Made by a program: the position numbers and the translations under genes. A DNA stretch of 5,909 bases from Actinomycetes bacterium (GTDB lineage: Bacteria; Actinomycetota; Acidimicrobiia; Acidimicrobiales; Palsa-688), in contig JAKAXN010000296.1 in the NCBI GenBank assembly GCA_021816565.1, forward strand, positions 1 to 5,909, written 5' to 3'. The notes below the pieces were generated by a model that was not told the origin of the DNA, did no database searches, and saw only the letters and a program-made list of their open reading frames with translations. This document shows positions 1-4,961 of the stretch, piece by piece; the stretch's first letter is position 1, and every line of letters begins with the position of its first letter.

Positions 1-213
1 CCTATCTAACGACATGTTCAGATCCTTGAGGATCAGCGTCGATACCGACCCCGCCACGTACAACTCGTAGTACAGCGTCACGGTGGCGAGCACCGTGATG
101 GCCAGGTACAGCATCCGCGGACCGGTCTCGGGATAGGTCTCGAGTTGCCGGTTCCACAGGCGGCTGACGCCGCCCGACGGAGCCTGGGTTACTGCTTCAG
201 TAGTCAGAGCCAC
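1..213 (-). CDS. Probable MFS-type membrane transporter, N-terminal 71 codons only
   Basis: The reading frame is open from a GTG at 213 to the window edge, so only the N-terminus is seen. About 33 hydrophilic residues (with R18, W20, R22 and a YPETGPR segment at 27-33) precede a hydrophobic stretch at about residues 34-62 (MLYLAITVLATV, then YYELYVAGSV), which reads as the first transmembrane helix of a multi-pass carrier. The YYELYV-G pattern resembles first helices of actinobacterial MFS metabolite transporters; that assignment is from memory of the family and cannot be tested on one helix. GTG 213 is preferred over the in-frame ATG at 231 because GGGGGAAGGG (220-229) lies six bases upstream of it, while the ATG has only a weak site. 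Codon use is less GC-biased than in the neighbours: 14 of 71 codons end in A or T, including a rare TTA-Leu at 7-9. It is co-directional with the His-rich gene and may serve the same catabolic cassette, but a terminator-like hairpin separates them. Confidence 0.6.
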   Translation of the reverse strand, partial: MALTTEAVTQAPSGGVSRLWNRQLETYPETGPRMLYLAITVLATVTLYYELYVAGSVSTLILKDLNMSLDR

Positions 214-272
214 GTACTGCCCTTCCCCCATGGAGGCTCAACCGGTCCCCCGGCCCCCGCCGGCGGTTGAGG

Positions 273-285
273 TTATCGACGATAA
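273..285. promoter_or_regulatory. Perfect inverted repeat TTATCG-A-CGATAA, candidate operator
   Basis: TTATCGACGATAA is a perfect 13-base inverted repeat with 6-base arms around one central base. It starts 60 bases upstream of the transporter GTG at 213, inside an AT-richer island (about 262-320) that contrasts with the very GC-rich surroundings. A regulator-binding site or promoter element for the transporter is the simplest reading. On the minus strand the overlapping TATCGT and TAACCT both fit a loose TAnnnT -10, but I see no convincing -35 box. Confidence 0.4.
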
Positions 286-300
286 GCGACTCTCTGTGGT

Positions 301-317
301 TTTGCACTTCGTACAAA
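301..317. promoter_or_regulatory. Imperfect inverted repeat TTTGCAC-TTC-GTACAAA
   Basis: Arms TTTGCAC and GTACAAA are complementary at six of seven positions around a three-base centre. The site is 15 bases from the perfect repeat at 273-285 and lies in the same AT-richer patch upstream of the transporter. Two such sites close together fit an operator region, but the right arm also supplies the short T-run of the candidate terminator at 311-341, so the symmetry may be partly incidental. Confidence 0.25.
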
Positions 318-341
318 TCGCCCCTGCCGCGGGGCAGGGCG
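311..341 (-). terminator. Terminator-like hairpin downstream of the His-rich gene
   Basis: On the minus strand the arms 333-341 (CGCCCTGCC) and 319-328 (GGCAGGGGCG) pair over nine bases with one bulged base and a four-base loop, followed by ATTTGTAC. The stem is strong and the T-run is short (three consecutive T), so this is a moderate candidate for intrinsic termination of transcripts leaving the His-rich gene, about 95 bases past its stop. If it works, the transporter needs its own promoter, which fits the inverted repeats just beyond. Confidence 0.45.
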
Positions 342-436
342 CGGCGGCCGCCGGAGGGCCACCCGCGGGGCGCGCTGGAGGGGCGGGGCCACGGCGCCGG
401 CCGGGTCCTCCCCCGGGTGGCCCCGGGCGAGGGGGC

Positions 437-781
437 CTAGCCGGCGGTGCTGCTCGAGGACCGGGCCTTCTTGGCGGCCGGCGCCTTCTTGGCCGGGGCC
501 TTCTTGGCCGCCGCCTTGGCTGCGGTCACCTCGGCCCGGGAGGTGGCCGGCGAATCGTGGTCGTGCACGTGGGCCTCGCCGGCGTGCTCGCGCTCGAAGT
601 CCTCGTGGGGATGGTGCGAGTGGCTCATGGCTGCGTGGTTGTGCTCGTGCTCGTGGCTCGAGCTCAGATGGTCGAACCCGCCGTGCCCGTTGTGGTTGTG
701 GGTCACGTGGAAGTGCGGGTGGGAGTGCGTGAGCGCCTCGTGGTCGTGCTCTTCCCAGCCTTCGATACCGTTGGTTGACAC
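437..781 (-). CDS. Small histidine-rich protein with lysine/alanine (H1-like) tail
   Basis: The product has 114 residues starting at GTG 781, chosen because GGGAGGA (786-792) sits five bases upstream and no other in-frame start exists nearby. Residues 12-75 hold 22 histidines, mostly as HxH (HSHPHFH at 19-25, HEHEHNH at 43-49, HSHHPH at 54-59, HVHDH at 71-75), mixed with Asp and Glu, which is typical of Zn, Ni or Cu binding or buffering sequences. After a short linker, residues 86-107 are an Ala/Lys/Pro tail with repeated KKAPA, like histone H1 and the C-terminal tails of actinobacterial HU proteins, suggesting binding to nucleic acid or another polyanion. No signal peptide, membrane helix, cysteine or known enzyme fold is visible, so it is probably cytoplasmic and largely disordered. 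It lies 80 bases after the enolase-superfamily gene in the same direction. Function is unknown: metal storage or chaperoning is the best guess, polyphosphate or DNA binding an alternative. Confidence 0.8.
   Translation of the reverse strand: MSTNGIEGWEEHDHEALTHSHPHFHVTHNHNGHGGFDHLSSSHEHEHNHAAMSHSHHPHEDFEREHAGEAHVHDHDSPATSRAEVTAAKAAAKKAPAKKAPAAKKARSSSSTAG
465..508. repeat. Three short direct repeats GCCTTCTTGGC coding the KKA tail
   Basis: GCCTTCTTGGC occurs at 465-475, 483-493 and 498-508, spaced 18 then 15 bases apart, with a degenerate partial copy (CCGCCTTGGC) just after. On the minus strand each copy encodes Ala-Lys-Lys-Ala in frame, giving the tail of the His-rich protein. Spacing in multiples of three fits expansion by slippage under coding constraint, so tail length may vary between strains. 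Confidence 0.7.
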
Positions 782-861
782 CGGTTCCTCCCGTCTTTTC
801 CGGTTGATGCCATGGGGGCTCGCTCCTTCTAATACCCCCACCGCGCGCGCCGGAACCCCGC

Positions 862-1980
862 CTAGCCGGCCCGGTAGCGCTCCGCCTCGGCTCCCCGCAG
901 GGTCATGCCGTGGCCCTCGACGGTGTCGTCGACGATCAGGGCCCCGGCCTCCACCGGGGGGATCCCGTCGAAGAGGAGGGGGTCCAGGCGGGCGTGGTCG
1001 TGGAAGTACTCGACGTGGCGCAGGTTGGCCACGGCTGCCGCCACCGGGGCGTGGATGTTCGGGCCGCAGTGGGCCGACACCTCCAGGCTGTGCGCTGCGG
1101 CCAGCGACGCCGCCGCCAGCCAGCCGGTGTAGCCGCAGCACCGGGTGGCATCCATCTGCAGGCAGTCGACCGCCCCGGCCGCGACCATGGGGGCGAAGTA
1201 CTGCAGGTGGTAGCCGTACTCGCCGGCCGTCACGTCCGCCGGGACCTGGTCGCGTACCTCCCGCAGGCCGTCCAGGTCGTCGGAGGAGACCGGCTCCTCG
1301 AACCACTCGACCCCGGACTCGTCGTACATGGTCCGCCCCACCCGGACGGCCTGCTTGCGGGAGTAGGCACCGTTGGCGTCCACCATCACCGCCACCCGGT
1401 CGCCGACCACCTTGCGCAGCAGCCGGATCCGGCTGAGGTCGCGCTCCACGCAGCGGCCCCACGACTCGCCGATCTTGATCTTGCAGGCCCCCGCCCCCAG
1501 GTCCTTCACCCAGTGCTCCGCCTGCTTGCGGGTGGTGGCGTCGTCGTAGGTGGTGAAGCCACCGCTGCCGTAGATCGGCACCCGGTCCCGGTGGCGGCCC
1601 AACAGGCGCGAAACCGACATTCCGAGGAGCCGGGCCTTCAGGTCCCAGAGGGCCACGTCCACCGCGGAGACGGCGTCGGCGCCCACCCCCGGGCGGCCCA
1701 GGTTGCGGCACTGGCGGACCATGGCCTCGTTGGCGGCGCCGACGGCCATCGGATCCAGGCCGGTCACCACTCCTGCCAGTTTCTTGGTGATGAGGGTGTG
1801 GCAGGCCTCCGATCCGTAGGTCCAGCCGGTGCCGGTGTGGCCGCCGGCGGACACGAGCGCCACCACGACGGTCGTCTCGGACCAGCTCAGCGTGCCGTCC
1901 GCCTCGGGCTGATCGGTGGGCACCTTGTAGATGCGGGCCTGCACCGATTCGACGGGGCAGTCCCTGTCGGGTCCTCGCAT
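862..1980 (-). CDS. Mandelate racemase/muconate lactonizing enzyme family protein (enolase superfamily)
   Basis: The product has 372 residues, the usual length for this superfamily: an N-terminal capping domain (about 10-130) and a (beta/alpha) barrel (about 135-350). The mandelate-racemase-subgroup signature is complete. KIK at 167-169 supplies the catalytic lysine, D201 (VDANG), E228 (FEEP) and E254 (AGEYG) should bind Mg2+, and D277 (QMD) with H304 (SAHCG) forms the Asp-His dyad; E324 matches the barrel-end glutamate. These enzymes abstract the proton alpha to a carboxylate, most often dehydrating sugar acids and sometimes racemising or epimerising. The exact substrate is not readable; the early PEADGTLSW segment marks a subfamily I cannot name. 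The ATG at 1980 has only a poor ribosome site (AGGT immediately before it), but no better in-frame start appears before the conserved region begins near residue 11. It lies 102 bases after the dehydrogenase, which may oxidise a related intermediate. Confidence 0.9.
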   Translation of the reverse strand: MRGPDRDCPVESVQARIYKVPTDQPEADGTLSWSETTVVVALVSAGGHTGTGWTYGSEACHTLITKKLAGVVTGLDPMAVGAANEAMVRQCRNLGRPGVGADAVSAVDVALWDLKARLLGMSVSRLLGRHRDRVPIYGSGGFTTYDDATTRKQAEHWVKDLGAGACKIKIGESWGRCVERDLSRIRLLRKVVGDRVAVMVDANGAYSRKQAVRVGRTMYDESGVEWFEEPVSSDDLDGLREVRDQVPADVTAGEYGYHLQYFAPMVAAGAVDCLQMDATRCCGYTGWLAAASLAAAHSLEVSAHCGPNIHAPVAAAVANLRHVEYFHDHARLDPLLFDGIPPVEAGALIVDDTVEGHGMTLRGAEAERYRAG

Positions 1981-2022
1981 ACCTGCCGGGTACCCGGGCC
2001 CGGGCCGGCCAAACGCCCGGTG

Positions 2023-2047
2023 CGGCCGTCCCCAGCCGGGGCGGCCG
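2023..2047. other. Strong GC hairpin between dehydrogenase and enolase-family genes
   Basis: CGGCCG-T-CCCC, loop AGCC, GGGG-CGGCCG gives a ten-pair stem with one bulged T and a four-base loop, ending 43 bases before the start of the enolase-family gene. There is no T-run on either strand, so classical intrinsic termination is unlikely. It could stabilise or process the upstream mRNA end, or reduce read-through. The surrounding bases are so GC-rich that chance palindromes are common. Confidence 0.35.
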
Positions 2048-2050
2048 ACC

Positions 2051-2075
2051 GCCCGGGCCCGGCGCCGCCCCGGGC
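2051..2075 (-). terminator. GC hairpin just after the dehydrogenase stop, possible weak terminator
   Basis: GCCCGGG (2051-2057) pairs perfectly with CCCGGGC (2069-2075) around an 11-base loop that itself contains the palindrome GGCGCC. On the minus strand it begins seven bases after the dehydrogenase stop codon (2083-2085). No T-run follows. Its position next to the stop and the second hairpin at 2023-2047 suggest attenuation or 3'-end protection, not full termination. Confidence 0.3.
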
Positions 2076-2082
2076 GCTCAGG

Positions 2083-3222
2083 TCATGCCGCGGGGTGCAG
2101 GACCACCTTCGTCCAGCCGTCCTGGCGCTCGTCGAAGCGCTTGTAGGCGTCGGGGGCCTCGGCGAGGCCCAGCTCCTGCGAGACGATGGCGCCCGGCCGG
2201 GCCCGGCCGGCGATGATCATGTCCCTCAGCTCCCGGTTGTACCTCTTGACCGGGCACTGCCCGGTACCCATCCGCTGGCCCTTCGTGAAGAACGTCCCGT
2301 AGTCGAACGCCACCCGGCCCTGCTTGGCGTGCTCGTTGGCCGCCCCCTCGTCCTGGGGCATGTACACGCCGACCACCCCGATGGCCCCGGTGGTGCGCAC
2401 CACCTTGACCAGGTTGTCGAGCACCAGCTCCGGGTGCTCCTCCCCGGCCGGGTCGTGGGCCTGGTAGCCGACGGCCTCGACGCCGCGGTCCACCATGTCG
2501 CCGTTGGCGTCGAGGATCTGCTCCACCGGATCGCCGGCTGAGAAGTCGATGGGCTCGGCGCCGAACTCCTCGCCGAGGCGCAGCCGGTCCTTGTGGAAGT
2601 CCACGAGGAACACCCTCGACGCCCCCCGCAGGACGGCGCTGTGGGCGGCCAGCAGGCCCACCGGGCCGGCTCCGAACACCGCCACCGTGTGCCCCGGCCG
2701 CACGTCGGCCAGCTCACAGCCGTGGAACGCCGTCGGGAAGATGTCCGAGAGCATGGTGAAGTCCATCTCGTGCCCGTCGCCGGGTGGCAGCTGCAGCAGG
2801 TTGAAGTCCGCGAAGGGGACCCTCAGCTGCTCCGCCTGGCCGCCCCGGTAGGGGCCCATGTTGGCGTAGCCGTAGGCCGCCCCGTCGACCCCCTCGGTCG
2901 GGTTGGTGCGCAGGCAGAACGAGGTCCAGCCCTTCACGCAGTTGTCGCAGGACCCGCACGCGATGTTGAACGGCACCGACACCCGGTCCCCGACCTTGAT
3001 CCTGGTGACCCCGGGCCCGACCTCCTCGACGATGCCCATGTTCTCGTGGCCGAGCACCTTGCCGTCCTCGACGGTGGTGCGACCCTCGTACATGTGCAGG
3101 TCGGACCCGCAGATGTTGGTGCTGGTGATGCGCACGACGGCGTCGTTGGCGTCTTCGATTCGGGCGTCGTCGACCTCCTCCACGCTGACCGAGTACGGCC
3201 CTCTGTAGACCAGTGCCTTCAC
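2083..3222 (-). CDS. Zinc-dependent dehydrogenase, glutathione-independent formaldehyde dehydrogenase type
   Basis: This 379-residue medium-chain dehydrogenase is close in length to Pseudomonas formaldehyde dehydrogenase (about 399). Catalytic-zinc ligands are C38 (NICGSD), H59 with E60 (GHE) and D160 (LSDIFPT); aspartate as third ligand is characteristic of that family. Structural zinc is held by C89, C92, C95 and C103. The Rossmann fold has GAGPVG at 184-189 and D208 at the end of the second strand, favouring NAD over NADP. The segments GGQAEQ (127-132), AVGYQAHD (250-257) and MGTGQCPVKRYNR (318-330) also match the family. Start is GTG 3222, seven bases after a strong GGAGGA (3230-3235). 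Members include NAD-dependent formaldehyde dehydrogenase and many uncharacterised alcohol or aldehyde oxidoreductases; beside an enolase-family enzyme, oxidation of a sugar- or acid-derived alcohol is equally plausible. It is the first gene of the minus-strand group and is divergent from the CYTH-CHAD gene. Confidence 0.9.
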   Translation of the reverse strand: MKALVYRGPYSVSVEEVDDARIEDANDAVVRITSTNICGSDLHMYEGRTTVEDGKVLGHENMGIVEEVGPGVTRIKVGDRVSVPFNIACGSCDNCVKGWTSFCLRTNPTEGVDGAAYGYANMGPYRGGQAEQLRVPFADFNLLQLPPGDGHEMDFTMLSDIFPTAFHGCELADVRPGHTVAVFGAGPVGLLAAHSAVLRGASRVFLVDFHKDRLRLGEEFGAEPIDFSAGDPVEQILDANGDMVDRGVEAVGYQAHDPAGEEHPELVLDNLVKVVRTTGAIGVVGVYMPQDEGAANEHAKQGRVAFDYGTFFTKGQRMGTGQCPVKRYNRELRDMIIAGRARPGAIVSQELGLAEAPDAYKRFDERQDGWTKVVLHPAA

Positions 3223-3359
3223 CGCTCATTCCTCCTGTCCGCCTGTCGGCATCCGCCCCGGCGCGGTCGCGCCCGGCCCGGTTACTGCCCATAGGTCCAG
3301 GGGGGTAAACGGGCCGCCCCGGGCAGGGCTACGGTGACCCCGATGGGTACAGGTCAGAC
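3223..3359. promoter_or_regulatory. Divergent intergenic region with a GC inverted repeat
   Basis: These 137 bases separate two divergent starts and must hold promoters for both genes unless one is leaderless. The clearest structure is GGCGCG-GT-CGCGCC at 3260-3273, whose edge is 38 bases upstream of the dehydrogenase GTG; it could be an operator or a 5'-leader hairpin. Towards the plus strand, TACGGT at 3330-3335 fits a loose TAnnnT -10 placed to start RNA near the ATG at 3343, which opens a six-codon ORF (MGTGQT) whose TGA overlaps the CYTH-CHAD ATG as ATGA. No convincing -35 box is visible for either direction. Confidence 0.4.
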
Positions 3360-4928
3360 ATGAGCGTCGCCGTCGAGACGGAGCGGGAGTTCAAGTTCGA
3401 CGTCGATGCGGAGTTCGACCCGCCGGACCTGCGGCCCGTGGTGGGCCGCACCGTCCGGCTCCCCGAGGTCGAGCACCGCACCGCCTACTTCGACACCGCT
3501 GACCACCGGCTGTGGGGCTGCGGGATCACCCTGCGGCACCGCCTGCCCGCCGGGTCCGACGGGGACCCGGGCAAGTGGACCCTCAAGCTGCCCGAGGGGG
3601 ACCACCCCGACGGCAACGCCGCCGGGTCGGCCCCCTCGTCGCGCTCGGAGCTCACCTGGGAGGGCCCGGCCGGGTCCGTCCCCGAGCCCGTCCGGCGGAT
3701 CCTCGCGGGCGTGGTGCGCCGGGCCCCGCTGGGCCAGGTGGCCGAGCTGCACGCCACCCGCCGGCGGCTGCTGCTCCAGGAGCCCGACGGCGACCGGCCG
3801 TGGGCGGAGATCGACGACGACCTGGTGGAGGTGGCGTCGGGACCGACCGCCGGTCGCCGCTTCCGCCAGATCGAGCTGGAGCTGGTGTCGGGGGTGGAGG
3901 CCCCCGACGGGCAGGTGGAGTCGGTGATCTCGCTGATGCGCGACGCCGGGGCCGGTCCCGGCGGTGGCTCGAAGCTGGGCGCAGCCCTGGGGCTGGCCGA
4001 CCGGCCGGCCGCCCCGGCCGCCCGCCCGGCCCGGTCGGCTCCCATGGGGGAGGTGGCCCGCCACATCCTGTCAGCCGACCTGCACACCCTGATCGAGTGC
4101 GACCTGGAGCTGAGGCGGGTCTTCGAGGACGACCGGACGGCCGACGTGGAGCTGGTGCACCGGACCCGGGTGGCCACCCGGCGGGTGCGTTCACACCTGC
4201 GCACCCTCGACCCGCTCCTCGACCCGGTGTGGGTGGGCCACGTCCGGGGGGATCTCCGGACCCTGGGCCAGGGGCTGGGCCGGGCCCGCGACGCCGACGT
4301 GCTGCTCGAGCGCATCCGGGCCCACACCGATGCGGAGGACGCCGCAGGGGTGGAGGAGCTGGTCCACCTGGTATCCGCCGACCGGGCCCTGGCCATGCGG
4401 GAGCTGGCCGCCTTCATGGCCGGCACCGCCTACAGCGACCTGCTGGAGCGCCTCAGCGTCGCCGCCTCGAACCCGCCGCTCTACAGCCACGTCCACGACG
4501 ACCCCGCCGGCCTGCCCGCCGGGCGCACCCTGCAGGACCTGGTCCGCCAGCGCTGGAAGCGGGTCACCGCGAGCGTGGCGGACATGCCCGCCCGGCCCCA
4601 TCCCGACGAGCTGCACCAGCTGAGGATCCGGGCCAAGCGGCTCCGCTACGCGGCCGAGGCCGCAGAGCCCTACGTGGGGCGGCCGGCCCGCCGGGCGGCC
4701 CGGGCCGCCAAGCGCCTGCAGGACGTGCTCGGGGAGGTCCACGACGCCACCGCCGCGGTCACCTGGTTGCGGGAGATGGCCAGCCATCCCTCCATCAGCC
4801 CCGGTGCCGGCTTCGTGGCCGGGCGGATCGCCGGCCGGGCCGAGGGCTCGGCGGCGGTGGCGGCGGCCCGCTGGCGCCGGACGGCCCGCCGCATCGGGAC
4901 CAAGAAGCTGCGGGCCTCGTTCGGCTGA
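3360..4928 (+). CDS. CYTH and CHAD domain-containing protein, probable polyphosphate-linked
   Basis: This 522-residue protein joins an N-terminal CYTH (triphosphate tunnel) domain to a C-terminal CHAD helical domain. CYTH, about 5-212: the ExExK motif is E8-E10-K12, followed by YFDT (43-46), LRHR (58-61), KWTLKLP (72-78), EIDDD (150-154), the IELEL strand (171-175) and SKLGAAL (204-210). These charged residues normally line a tunnel that binds triphosphates with a divalent metal. After an Ala/Pro linker (213-229), CHAD runs about 230-515 with conserved H267 (VHRTRVATRRVR), R310-D311 (GRARDADVLL), H419 (LHQLRIRAKRLRY) and H461 (DVLGEVHDA). CHAD domains bind inorganic polyphosphate through basic faces, so hydrolysis or handling of polyphosphate is likely. 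The lysine/arginine-rich end (RIGTKKLR) is typical. The ATG at 3360 has only a modest ribosome site (AGGT) and overlaps the stop of a six-codon ORF; the ExExK motif eight residues in supports this start. It converges on the photolyase gene with 33 bases between stops. Confidence 0.93.
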   Translation: MSVAVETEREFKFDVDAEFDPPDLRPVVGRTVRLPEVEHRTAYFDTADHRLWGCGITLRHRLPAGSDGDPGKWTLKLPEGDHPDGNAAGSAPSSRSELTWEGPAGSVPEPVRRILAGVVRRAPLGQVAELHATRRRLLLQEPDGDRPWAEIDDDLVEVASGPTAGRRFRQIELELVSGVEAPDGQVESVISLMRDAGAGPGGGSKLGAALGLADRPAAPAARPARSAPMGEVARHILSADLHTLIECDLELRRVFEDDRTADVELVHRTRVATRRVRSHLRTLDPLLDPVWVGHVRGDLRTLGQGLGRARDADVLLERIRAHTDAEDAAGVEELVHLVSADRALAMRELAAFMAGTAYSDLLERLSVAASNPPLYSHVHDDPAGLPAGRTLQDLVRQRWKRVTASVADMPARPHPDELHQLRIRAKRLRYAAEAAEPYVGRPARRAARAAKRLQDVLGEVHDATAAVTWLREMASHPSISPGAGFVAGRIAGRAEGSAAVAAARWRRTARRIGTKKLRASFG

Positions 4929-4961
4929 CCGCCCGCGCCGGCCCGGCCGTCTCGCAGCTGG

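Noticed and set aside
441..520. Possible CRISPR or mobile-element repeat from the three GCCTTCTTGGC copies
   Set aside because: Copies are 11 bases with spacings of 18 and 15, in frame, and encode the KKA tail; they are coding repeats.
230..778. A 182-codon plus-strand ORF covering the His-rich gene and the gap left of it
   Set aside because: It is antisense to the His-rich gene; the His/Asp codons read backwards as Val/Val/Leu, and the gap part is Gly/Pro/Arg low complexity without a ribosome site.
910..2541. A 543-codon plus-strand ORF opposite the enolase-family and dehydrogenase genes
   Set aside because: It is a high-GC antisense shadow: it spans two well-supported opposite genes and their gap, its translation is Gly/Ala/Val/Arg/His-rich with no recognisable motif, and it lacks a gene-like start.
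2714..3292. An alternative frame starting at the ATG at 3229 directly behind GGAGGA
   Set aside because: The ribosome site abuts that ATG with no spacing, while it is ideally placed for the GTG at 3222 that opens the motif-rich dehydrogenase frame.
4929..4961. Possible bidirectional terminator between the convergent CYTH-CHAD and photolyase genes
   Set aside because: The GCCGGCCCGGCC stretch folds only with a tiny loop and has no T-run on either side, so no terminator can be supported.
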